In this document: positions 25,389 to 33,093 of the stretch, piece after piece
Layout: the number at the start of each line of letters is the position of its first letter
Numbering within the stretch: position 1 is the first letter of the stretch
Source of the DNA: Ekhidna lutea
Lineage (GTDB): Bacteria > Bacteroidota > Bacteroidia > Cytophagales > Cyclobacteriaceae
NCBI RefSeq assembly: GCF_900188325.1
Contig: NZ_FZPD01000002.1
Span: 434,001 to 498,000 of the forward strand
Reading direction: 5' to 3'
DNA: 64,000 nt
The notes under the pieces: generated by a model
The model's input: only the letters and a program-made list of their open reading frames with translations
Databases searched by the model: none
Told to the model about the DNA's origin: nothing
Program-made: the position numbers and the translations under genes

Positions 25389-25805
25389 ATGTCTCAGGAA
25401 AATTTGAAATCCATACTGAAATCACACGAGTTGCGAATCACCGATTGTCGGCTTGATGTCATGCAGTTCTTTTTGAATGAAAAGGGAGCGCTCTCCCAGG
25501 GTGATCTTGAAAATCAATTCACTCAATATGATCGGGTGACGCTTTATCGGACACTCAATAGCTTTCTTGATTCCGGCATACTTCACAAAATTCCCAATGA
25601 AACCGGTACAGCTACTTACGGCCTTTGTCACGATACCTGTTCCCCGGATCACCATGAGCACAACCACATTCATTTTAAGTGCAATAGCTGTGGTCAAATA
25701 GAATGTTTGGATGAAAAAGTGGTACCAAAAGTGACCGTACCGACAGGCTATAAGATTGATGGTGTTAACATGATTGTGGATGGGATCTGTGCAACCTGTG
25801 CTTAG
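25389..25805 (+). CDS. Fur-family metalloregulator, Zur-like
   Basis: A repressor of about 138 residues. The N-terminal winged helix includes RITDCRLDVMQFFLNEKGAL and DRVTLYRTLNSFLDSGILHK, the DNA-recognition helix of Fur proteins. The C-terminal half has the metal-binding HHEHNHIHFKCNSCGQIECL stretch and the closing CATC, giving the two CxxC pairs of the structural zinc. An ATG at 25389 (MSQENLKS) is the natural start. An operator-like inverted repeat lies 17 bases upstream, so autoregulation is likely. The next gene, one base after the stop, is a TonB receptor with a His-rich segment. I infer zinc sensing; peroxide or iron sensing cannot be ruled out. Confidence 0.85.
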   Translation: MSQENLKSILKSHELRITDCRLDVMQFFLNEKGALSQGDLENQFTQYDRVTLYRTLNSFLDSGILHKIPNETGTATYGLCHDTCSPDHHEHNHIHFKCNSCGQIECLDEKVVPKVTVPTGYKIDGVNMIVDGICATCA

Positions 25806-25806
25806 G

Positions 25807-28176
25807 ATGAAATTACTCTCCCTTATTATTTGCATTTGGATAGTGGCTCCTGTTCTTGGTCAGAATGCCACGTGCAACAGATCGGTTACTGGTCAGGTGC
25901 TGGATATAGACACCAATGAACCCTTGCCCTTCGCTACAGTGAAAATTCAGGGAACTCAAAACGGGGCTGTGTCTGATGAAAATGGCCTGTTTAAAATCAT
26001 AGAGATATGCAATGATGAAATTGATCTTGAAGTACGATTCGTAGGATATAAAACAGTGGTTCATCATCATGACTTTCATCATTCGAATCCGGTTATATAC
26101 ATGGCTTCAAATGAAACCATGCTTGAGAGCGTGGTGGTTGAGGAAGAACTAAATGCACATGTATTGAAAACACTGGAGTCCATCGACATCAAAGTTGAAA
26201 GCCTGGAATCCATTGGTGTCAATGCTGGTGATCTGTTTTCTCAAAGTACAGGTGTTAGCACACTTAAAACCGGGCAAAACATTATCAAACCTATCGTTCA
26301 TGGCCTTCACTCCAATCGTGTTTTGATCATTAACAATGGAGTGCGTCACTCCTATCAGGCCTGGGGCACAGAGCATGGAGTTGAAATAGATGCTTCGCAA
26401 ATTGATAGAATAGAACTTATAAAAGGAGCATCTACCGTCAGGTATGGAGCAGATGCATTGGGCGGAGTTATCCTTTTCAATGCCCCTCAACCTAGCTTTT
26501 TGACTAAACTAAATGGAGAACTAAACGGCGGGTTTCAAACCAATGGTCGATCGGTAAGTGGCGAATTGAGTATTAATGAAGGATATGAACGAGCCGCATG
26601 GAATGCCTCCATTTCAGGAACCCGGCAGGGCGATCTAAAAGCAGCTGATTATCAATTGACAAATACCGGAAAGGAAGAATTTGGTGCGACAGTCGGAGGA
26701 CGTTTTCATTTTCCCATTCTTGATGTCAATGTCTATTTAAGTCACTTTGAGCAAACGCTTGGCATATTAAGAGGATCTGTCAGTGATAATTTAGAAGGGC
26801 TTGCTAATGCGATTGGTGCAAAAGTACCGTCCAACACAAAACCATTTTCGTACGATATTAATAATCCCAAACAGGAAACTGTTCATGATCTCTTAAAGCT
26901 CGAGACCTCCCTATTCCTCGGTGAACAACAGTTTGATTTTCAATACGCTTTTCAACGGAACCTGAGAAGTGAGTTTGATGTCAGAAGAGGAACAAACAAT
27001 GCACGCCCCGCCATTGACTTAAGACTCATTACTCACACCATAGACCTGGACTGGGACCACCCAAGTACCGGAGCTTGGGCTGGAACGATGGGTATTCAAT
27101 TTTTCAACCAGAACAACGATAATCTACCGGGCACCAACACGATTCCCTTCGTTCCTAATTACAACACAAATAATCTGGGATTCTTTGGTATTGAATCCTA
27201 CACCTCCGGAAACACTACCTATGAGGCAGGCATACGCTTCGATCTGATGAACCTTAATGTAAGAGGACGCGATTCTGACAATGATATCTACCGAGACAAC
27301 CTAAACTACCAGAATTTCACTTTTACACTTGGATTCGTGAAGGAGCTGGAGAACCTGACACTTAGATCTAATATCGGAACGGCATGGCGAGCGCCAAACA
27401 TCAACGAGCTATATAGCTTTGGGAAGCACCAATCCGTATTTGAATTTGGGCTTTGGAGGTATCAGATATATCCGGAAAATGATAGCATTTCTACCAATAT
27501 TGTGCTGACAGATCTGACCAAAGCGGTCAAAAGCGAAAAAGGGTTAAAGTGGATCACCTCGTTTAGCTATACTAAAAACGGGCTAGGTTTCGAAGTAACC
27601 CCATATGTGAATTGGATTCGTGACTACTTCTTCCTCAGACCTCATGGAATCACAGAGACGGTTAGAGGAGCATTCCCTTACTTCATTCATGACCAAACGG
27701 ATGCGCTTTACTCAGGTGTTGACCTGGATTTTACCAATCAATGGAGTGATTCATTTACTTCAGAACTAAAAGCCTCCTATGTCTATGCGAAAGATACAAA
27801 AAACAATCAGCTTTTCGTTGGCATCCCTCCTCTTAATATCATGCTAACACTTGAGAAAAAGATTGGCCTTTTCACTATGTCGTTAAGCCCGGAGTTTGAA
27901 GCAAGACAAACGCTCACTCCAGATGTAATAGAACCTGATGCTTTTGCACAAGATGATTTTTCATTCGATCGGTCGGGTACATTTGATTTCATGGATGCAC
28001 CCAGTTCTTTTTTATTGATGAATGCTTCCATCAACTATCAAAAAAATGACCTCAGCATCAAACTAAAAGGTGAGAATTTGCTAAACAACAGCTATCGAAG
28101 ATACACAGACAACCTGCGATATTTCGCTGATGATCTTGGTGTCAATGTAGGACTCTTTGCGAGCTACACTTTTTAG
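25807..28176 (+). CDS. TonB-dependent receptor with His-rich segment, probable metal (zinc) uptake
   Basis: A 789-residue outer-membrane receptor. Residues 1-18 are the signal peptide (MKLLSLIICIWIVAPVLG). Residues ~27-95 are a carboxypeptidase-regulatory-like domain (SVTGQVLDIDTNEPLPFATV) ending in HHHDFHH (residues 86-92), a likely metal-binding patch. The plug follows, with IVHGLHSNRVLIINNGVRHS and IDRIELIKGASTVRYGADAL. The barrel runs to the terminal YTF. The start ATG is one base after the Fur-family stop, so both are on one mRNA. The His content and the regulator suggest zinc import, as for ZnuD-type receptors; the substrate is inferred. Confidence 0.85.
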   Translation: MKLLSLIICIWIVAPVLGQNATCNRSVTGQVLDIDTNEPLPFATVKIQGTQNGAVSDENGLFKIIEICNDEIDLEVRFVGYKTVVHHHDFHHSNPVIYMASNETMLESVVVEEELNAHVLKTLESIDIKVESLESIGVNAGDLFSQSTGVSTLKTGQNIIKPIVHGLHSNRVLIINNGVRHSYQAWGTEHGVEIDASQIDRIELIKGASTVRYGADALGGVILFNAPQPSFLTKLNGELNGGFQTNGRSVSGELSINEGYERAAWNASISGTRQGDLKAADYQLTNTGKEEFGATVGGRFHFPILDVNVYLSHFEQTLGILRGSVSDNLEGLANAIGAKVPSNTKPFSYDINNPKQETVHDLLKLETSLFLGEQQFDFQYAFQRNLRSEFDVRRGTNNARPAIDLRLITHTIDLDWDHPSTGAWAGTMGIQFFNQNNDNLPGTNTIPFVPNYNTNNLGFFGIESYTSGNTTYEAGIRFDLMNLNVRGRDSDNDIYRDNLNYQNFTFTLGFVKELENLTLRSNIGTAWRAPNINELYSFGKHQSVFEFGLWRYQIYPENDSISTNIVLTDLTKAVKSEKGLKWITSFSYTKNGLGFEVTPYVNWIRDYFFLRPHGITETVRGAFPYFIHDQTDALYSGVDLDFTNQWSDSFTSELKASYVYAKDTKNNQLFVGIPPLNIMLTLEKKIGLFTMSLSPEFEARQTLTPDVIEPDAFAQDDFSFDRSGTFDFMDAPSSFLLMNASINYQKNDLSIKLKGENLLNNSYRRYTDNLRYFADDLGVNVGLFASYTF

Positions 28177-28180
28177 TTTT

Positions 28181-28195
28181 TACAACATTGTTGCA
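28181..28195. promoter_or_regulatory. Second Zur/Fur-type operator (upstream copy)
   Basis: TACAACATTGTTGCA is a 7-1-7 inverted repeat with one mismatch. It matches the arms of the sites at 25356 and 28218. Its centre is 38 bases from that of the next site. Confidence 0.5.
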
Positions 28196-28217
28196 TTTAA
28201 ATAATATCTTATTATAC

Positions 28218-28234
28218 TTGCAATAGTATTGCAA
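28218..28234. promoter_or_regulatory. Perfect 8-1-8 Zur/Fur-type operator
   Basis: TTGCAATAGTATTGCAA is a perfect inverted repeat around a central G. It lies 13 bases before the lipoprotein ATG at 28247, overlapping the likely -7 region (TAGTATTG, 28224-28231). Confidence 0.7.
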
Positions 28235-28246
28235 AAACAAAATCAA

Positions 28247-28843
28247 ATGAACGCATTTAAAAATCACTTTCTAATCGGACTAATTTCAACGAGCATGGTA
28301 GCCATCAGCTGTAGCGACGATGATGTACCGCCGGAGGAAAACGAAGAAGAGATCATCAACGAAGTAACACTAACCTTTACTCCGGCAGGTGGTGGAGATA
28401 ATGTAATTGCTACCTATGTGGATGCTGATGGCGAAGGAGCCGGCAACCCTGTTTTATCAGAGATAGAACTTGCAGTCGGAACTACCTACACTCTGGCTAT
28501 CACCATGGCTAACACCATGGAATCACCAGCGGAAGACATTACTGAGGAGGTGGAGGAAGAGGGTGAAGAGCATCAGCTATTCTTTTCATGGACAGATGGT
28601 GTGTTTTCTGATCCATCAGGAACGGGAAATATTGGCGCTTCCGGAACGGTCAATTACAATGATCAGGATGATAGCGGAAACCCTATAGGTCTGAGTACAA
28701 CATGGACTGCTTCACAGCGTGCCGGTACAGGTGAATTTAGAGTTGTGCTAAAGCATCAACCAGACCTAAAATCAGCTACTTCAACTTCCAATGATGGTGA
28801 AACAGATGTAGACATTACCTGGACAATCAATATCAACGAATAG
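28247..28843 (+). CDS. Acidic surface lipoprotein of the Zur-like regulon
   Basis: A lipoprotein of about 198 residues. MNAFKNHFLIGLISTSMVAI is the signal, with lipobox Cys22 followed by SDDDVPPEENEEE. Acidic residues after the lipid Cys are a known surface-export signal in this phylum. The mature protein has VTLTFTPAGGGDNVIATYVD and a conserved-looking ESPAEDITEEVEEEGEEH block that is Glu-rich and ends in His, which may bind metal. I recall relatives annotated loosely as type 1 periplasmic-binding-fold proteins next to metal receptors; their function is not established. The true start is the ATG at 28247, since anything upstream would overlap the operator. A terminator follows at 28888. Confidence 0.75.
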   Translation: MNAFKNHFLIGLISTSMVAISCSDDDVPPEENEEEIINEVTLTFTPAGGGDNVIATYVDADGEGAGNPVLSEIELAVGTTYTLAITMANTMESPAEDITEEVEEEGEEHQLFFSWTDGVFSDPSGTGNIGASGTVNYNDQDDSGNPIGLSTTWTASQRAGTGEFRVVLKHQPDLKSATSTSNDGETDVDITWTININE

Positions 28844-28887
28844 CCAATCTCATTATAGTATTAGGTTAAATATTTTAGGTTGGTTAG

Positions 28888-28917
28888 AATCCACTCTTAT
28901 TGGAGTGGATTTTTTTA
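28888..28917. terminator. Intrinsic terminator of the lipoprotein gene
   Basis: AATCCACTC (28888-28896) pairs with GAGTGGATT (28903-28911), a 9-bp stem with a 6-base loop, followed by a T-run to 28917. It lies in the convergent space with the acyl-CoA synthetase gene and may serve the plus strand mainly. Confidence 0.85.
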
Positions 28918-30558
28918 TTCCTCATAAATAACCCTACCCGGATGATCAAACCAGGTAACATACATGGGTTGATGAATGGCTTCTACCCTCGTTCGTCTGA
29001 TCTTCATGGATGGGGTCATGAGTCCGTTTTCCACGGTCCAGTCTTCCTTCATGATGATTCCCTTAGCTAATTTCTCATGACTTGGAAGTGAAGGGTTTAA
29101 ATCTGCAATTGATTTAGTGACGGACTCACTGAGTTCTTCTTTACTTTTTGCTCTGCCTGCCTCTGAAGGAACAATCAGTGCCATCGGTTGGGCGATACCC
29201 ATACCAACCACACAGACATGCTCAAAATCCAGGTTCTTGGCCAGGTTCATTTCGATACCTGACGGAGACACATATTTACCTTTATCCGTTTTAAACTGAT
29301 CTTTGATTCGTCCGGTAATTGAGAGATAGCCATCGTGATCAAACTCACCAATATCTCCGGTCTTGAGAAAACCATCTTCGGTAAACATTTCTTTGGTTTT
29401 CTCAGGCTCTTTATAATAGCCCACCATTAGGCAATCGGATTTCACCTGTATTTCTCCTTCCGCAGATAGCCGAGACTCAACACCCGGTAAAGGCCTGCCT
29501 ACCGTTCCGAATTTGTTGGTTCCGGGTAAATTGAAATGAGACAATATACAATCCTCTGTCATTCCGTAGCACTGCTTGATCTCTATCCCCAGTATATTAT
29601 ACCATTCCAATTGACTTACTGAAAGTGGTGCTGCACCGGAGAAACAAATAGCATTATTAAGTCCTAGTTTCTTTCGGACTTTCTTCTTAATAAGTCCTCC
29701 GATAATAGGCAAAGGCAGCAGTTTATCGAGCTTCTTTTGAGGCAGCTTTTCCAGGATTTTTTCCTGAAACTTCTGCCAGATTCTTGGTACCGCCAGAAAG
29801 ACATCTGGCCCAACATTTGAAAGATCTTCAGCAAAGGTGTCAAGCGATTCCGGAAAGCTCACACAACCACCTTTGTAAATTGATCCCATTTCGATCCCAA
29901 TACGTTCGGCAATATGAGAGAGTGGCAGATAAGAAAAGAACTTACCCCTAAGTGGCAATTCCAATGCCTCTGTTCCAATGCTGGTCACCCCGTTGAATGA
30001 TTTTACCAAATGCATCACTCCTTTTGGGTTGCCGGTAGTACCGGAGGTATACATGATCGTCATCAGGTCATCAGGATTTTGAATGTGTGGGGTGAAAGAC
30101 TCATCTGACTTTTCAGACAGCTTTTCCCACGAGTGTTGTTCTTCTATACCATAAAGCTCAACGCCAACCCTGATGATGTCCGGGATGCCGGATTTCTGAG
30201 CTGAATAGTCATCCAGTTTGCCAATGATGACTGCTTTGCATTCACTATGAATCAGGATTTCATTTATGCTTTTCGCATCCAATGACGGATACAATGGCAC
30301 AGAAACAAATCCGCCAAGCATCATGGCAAGATCAGCCATAAACCAGTGTGCACAGTTTTTTGAAAGCAATGCAACATGATCTCCCTTTTTCAATCCTTGT
30401 GCCTGCAAAGCGGCTGCAACGTTACAAGCCTGTTGGTATGCCTCCTCTCTTGAGTATTCAATGAAGCTTCGATTAATGGGTTGACGAAGAAAAATATATG
30501 CAGGCTCTTCCTGCAGCCAGTGCTGGTAAGCCTCCAGTGGGGTATTAAATTTATTCAT
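28915..30558 (-). CDS. Long-chain acyl-CoA synthetase (AMP-forming)
   Basis: A 547-residue adenylating enzyme that activates fatty acids to acyl-CoA via acyl-AMP. The P-loop motif MYTSGTTGNPKGVMH is at about residue 170. Further core motifs are SYLPLSHIAERIG, QCYGMTEDC (A5 region), FLKTGDIGEFDHDGYLSITG (A7/A8) and KTDKGKYVSPSGIE near the end, with the hinge Asp and Arg/Lys positions. Length and motif order fit FadD15/ACSL-type synthetases. It is cytoplasmic or loosely membrane-bound. It is alone on its strand, with a 163-bp spacer and hairpin upstream. The chain length of the substrate cannot be told. Confidence 0.92.
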   Translation of the reverse strand: MNKFNTPLEAYQHWLQEEPAYIFLRQPINRSFIEYSREEAYQQACNVAAALQAQGLKKGDHVALLSKNCAHWFMADLAMMLGGFVSVPLYPSLDAKSINEILIHSECKAVIIGKLDDYSAQKSGIPDIIRVGVELYGIEEQHSWEKLSEKSDESFTPHIQNPDDLMTIMYTSGTTGNPKGVMHLVKSFNGVTSIGTEALELPLRGKFFSYLPLSHIAERIGIEMGSIYKGGCVSFPESLDTFAEDLSNVGPDVFLAVPRIWQKFQEKILEKLPQKKLDKLLPLPIIGGLIKKKVRKKLGLNNAICFSGAAPLSVSQLEWYNILGIEIKQCYGMTEDCILSHFNLPGTNKFGTVGRPLPGVESRLSAEGEIQVKSDCLMVGYYKEPEKTKEMFTEDGFLKTGDIGEFDHDGYLSITGRIKDQFKTDKGKYVSPSGIEMNLAKNLDFEHVCVVGMGIAQPMALIVPSEAGRAKSKEELSESVTKSIADLNPSLPSHEKLAKGIIMKEDWTVENGLMTPSMKIRRTRVEAIHQPMYVTWFDHPGRVIYEE

Positions 30559-30647
30559 GAGTTAGGCGATATTAGTGAACTAAGCCCATGAAGATAAGTA
30601 TTTCTATTCAGACATGCTATCCACAACACTTTCAAGAAGCAAATCAA

Positions 30648-30685
30648 CTCGAATACAGAAAGTATAAGTACACTCTGTATTCGAG
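30648..30685. other. Perfect 12-bp inverted repeat between two minus-strand genes
   Basis: CTCGAATACAGA (30648-30659) pairs with TCTGTATTCGAG (30674-30685) across 14 bases. It lies downstream of the YceI-TPR gene and upstream of the acyl-CoA synthetase start. There is no T-run, so it is either a Rho-type or 3'-stabilising hairpin, or a binding site. Confidence 0.6.
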
Positions 30686-30721
30686 ATATGATAGTGGGAT
30701 TTCTATTTACTCAGTAATGGT

Positions 30722-31711
30722 TCATTTTTCAAGTACTCTTATGATTGCCTTTGCATTCATATTATCCGGATCTAATGCGTAAGCTTTTTGATAATTTTTC
30801 AATGCCATTTCGTAATTACCCATGTACAACAGACTTTCCGCATAGGAATCATAGGAATTTGCATCATCAGGAAAAGCTTCAAGATTGCGCTTAAATGCTT
30901 TGCTCGCTTCCTCAACCTTTCCTTCTTTCAGAAGCATATACGCTGCAAGGTTTAATGCATTGACGTTTACATTAGATGCTGTATCTGCCAACATCTCATC
31001 AAATGCCTTCAATCCTGCTTTTAGTCCTTTATCTTGAATGATACTGTACAGCTTTCCCTGGGGTCTATCCACGTTACTTACCCATCTCCTGAAATTATCT
31101 TCGTTTATTCGTTTGCAGAGGATGCTTAGTTCGATATTCACCATATCATCCACTCCTGTGATTCCTTCTTTCACCACACTCCATCGCTCCCCTTTCACGC
31201 CATAATCTGTACGATCTATGGTGAGGCTTCCGGTAAATATGACCTGGCTATCACCACGCACGTCCTTCATGATGCCTGATGGTGGATTCATATTAATCAC
31301 CACCTGCTTTGTAGTTTCCTTTATGGTTAGGTCTCCAGTGATATTGAATCCTTCATTCGTTTTTTCAACGGATGTACTTTCAAAGTACATTTTGGGATAC
31401 TTCTCCGCATCAAACCAATTATCAGACTTTAAGTCTTTGTCCCGCCATTCGCCATCTGTATCAATGCTCCCCACATCAACAGACATGGTTACACTGGTTT
31501 TTTCAATGTCACCGGGATTATACCGAACCGTACCGCTGAAATCCTCAAACCTCCCTCTCACCATGGCATACCCCATGTATTTTATCTGGAAACCGACATA
31601 CGAATGACTCCTTTCTATGGGGAATATTTCCGTTGGGTCAATCGAATTGACCTGTCCGAATGTTAGTTGAGCGATAAGTAAGCTTGTAGCAATGCTTAAT
31701 AAATTTTTCAT
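30722..31711 (-). CDS. YceI-domain protein with C-terminal TPR repeats
   Basis: A 329-residue secreted protein. The signal is MKNLLSIATSLLIAQLTFG. Residues ~30-200 are a YceI-like lipocalin fold: FPIERSHSYVGFQIKYMGYA, WFDAEKYPKMYFESTSVEK and FTGSLTIDRTDYGV are family hallmarks. YceI proteins bind isoprenoid or other amphiphilic lipids. Residues ~235-329 are TPR-like (SYDSYAESLLYMGNYEMALK then KNYQKAYALDPDNMNAKAII), an added protein-binding module. The upstream gene encodes an AraC regulator on the same strand, and an 18-bp palindrome at 31762-31779 lies in the 85-bp spacer, so this gene is a likely target of that regulator. Confidence 0.85.
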   Translation of the reverse strand: MKNLLSIATSLLIAQLTFGQVNSIDPTEIFPIERSHSYVGFQIKYMGYAMVRGRFEDFSGTVRYNPGDIEKTSVTMSVDVGSIDTDGEWRDKDLKSDNWFDAEKYPKMYFESTSVEKTNEGFNITGDLTIKETTKQVVINMNPPSGIMKDVRGDSQVIFTGSLTIDRTDYGVKGERWSVVKEGITGVDDMVNIELSILCKRINEDNFRRWVSNVDRPQGKLYSIIQDKGLKAGLKAFDEMLADTASNVNVNALNLAAYMLLKEGKVEEASKAFKRNLEAFPDDANSYDSYAESLLYMGNYEMALKNYQKAYALDPDNMNAKAIIRVLEK

Positions 31712-31761
31712 GTTTTTGACTTTTTTGAAGTAATGCTACGATCATTCAAAAAAGAAAACGA

Positions 31762-31779
31762 CAATCCCTATAGGGGTTG
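31762..31779. promoter_or_regulatory. Near-perfect 18-bp palindrome upstream of the YceI gene
   Basis: CAATCCCTATAGGGGTTG is symmetric except for one T/G wobble pair. It lies 51 bases upstream of the YceI start, between that gene and araC-type gene. A dimeric regulator site is plausible; AraC proteins often prefer direct repeats, so the binder is unknown. Confidence 0.45.
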
Positions 31780-31796
31780 CTCAATTATCTGGAATT

Positions 31797-32954
31797 TTAA
31801 TTCAATGCAACTTCAATTTGCTTGCGGAAGGCAGACGGGGTTACACCTTCGTGTTTCTTAAAAGCATTGACAAAAGAGGTCTTATTGTTAAAGCCGGAAT
31901 CAAAGGCTATCCCTAACAATGATTTAAAGTCGGATTCCGACGCGATAAGTTGCTTAGCTCTAGTTACTCTATACCTATTGACATAGTCAAAAAACGTGGT
32001 TTTCAGATTATGATTAATGACTTGCGAAAGGTGATGTGGTGGAATTCCAATCGATTCTGCCAAGTCCTGTAAGCGTAACTCATTAATAAGATAAGGCTGC
32101 TCATTTTGCATAAACCTTTCTAACTGTTCAGCGTATTTTTTAGCATCACTCGGATCTAAAGATGATTTTTCATATTTAGCCACACCATTGGATGCTCTTG
32201 TGGTTACTTGCTTCACATCCGCCATCCGGTAAGCGATGATATACATCAAAACAGCCATCGGAAGTACATACAAGTAATCCATGTGTCTTCGGTAGATTTC
32301 CGTGAAAAAGAAGATCAATAGAAACAATGCTACGAAAGCCATGACTATCATTAGGTATATACTAAGGCGTTTTAGCCATTTGGTGTCATGAATTACATGG
32401 CCGGAATATTGATTTTTTAATGATTCCTCATGTCTGGAAAGTAGTCGATTACTAACAATCAGATAAGCAATAAAATGGATGAATTGAAAGACAAATAAGT
32501 AGGAATAGACATACTGCCAGGTAGAGATTTCCTTATTGTACTGATCAAAAACGGTCAGCATTCCGTAGTGAACCTGGCGGTAGCTCAATATATCGCCGGT
32601 CACATTTGGTATGATCAATGTGAAAATCAAAAAAGGAATAGCATGAATCAGGTCTTTTCGGGATAATGAATGCTGATTTACGGTGGCACGGACGAGCCAG
32701 TAGAAGAGTGGCCCTAATAGCAGCCATGAGCCGTATCTTGTACCGTAAAAGATACTTACACCCACATCATATGGCCACCGAATGGCCAAAAATTCAAGCT
32801 GCAACCAGATCAGAAACAAGATCATTGACAAAAAGAGCCACAAGCTTCCGGATCGCTTTTGTTTCATCACCATAATTGTCATAGTGAATAAGCCTTGTGC
32901 TATGCTGATAATGATCAATGTAGACCAAATATTGATGGACGCATCATTTGCCAT
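31797..32954 (-). CDS. AraC-family regulator with membrane-embedded N-terminal half
   Basis: A 385-residue transcription factor. The N-terminal ~230 residues contain about seven hydrophobic spans (INIWSTLIIISIAQGLFTMT, FLSMILFLIWLQLEFLAI, LPMAVLMYIIAY). The C-terminal ~100 residues are an AraC DNA-binding domain with two helix-turn-helix motifs: LRLQDLAESIGIPPHHLSQV and LLGIAFDSGFNNKTSFVNAF, then KHEGVTPSAFRK. This layout (membrane sensor plus AraC domain) is common in Bacteroidota. It is 85 bases upstream of the YceI-TPR gene. The signal it senses is unknown. Confidence 0.9.
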   Translation of the reverse strand: MANDASINIWSTLIIISIAQGLFTMTIMVMKQKRSGSLWLFLSMILFLIWLQLEFLAIRWPYDVGVSIFYGTRYGSWLLLGPLFYWLVRATVNQHSLSRKDLIHAIPFLIFTLIIPNVTGDILSYRQVHYGMLTVFDQYNKEISTWQYVYSYLFVFQFIHFIAYLIVSNRLLSRHEESLKNQYSGHVIHDTKWLKRLSIYLMIVMAFVALFLLIFFFTEIYRRHMDYLYVLPMAVLMYIIAYRMADVKQVTTRASNGVAKYEKSSLDPSDAKKYAEQLERFMQNEQPYLINELRLQDLAESIGIPPHHLSQVINHNLKTTFFDYVNRYRVTRAKQLIASESDFKSLLGIAFDSGFNNKTSFVNAFKKHEGVTPSAFRKQIEVALN

Positions 32955-33093
32955 AAATTAATAATACGTGGATTTTATGGAAATGGCAATGGTCAGGGTA
33001 GCTAACCTGTCACCTTTCGTGTAAAAACGTTGGTTTTTGGTTACCCTTTATGGATTTACTCGTTAAGAGCTGAGAACCTACTATTATTTATTC

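Noticed and set aside
30588-30782. Plus-strand 64-codon frame with a hydrophobic end
   Set aside because: It runs over the hairpin and into the YceI-TPR gene's 3' end; the hydrophobic part is antisense to coding sequence.
32955-33093. Inverted repeat AGGGTA...TACCCT-like between the AraC and LanC-like genes
   Set aside because: The arms have gaps and mismatches; too weak to call a site.
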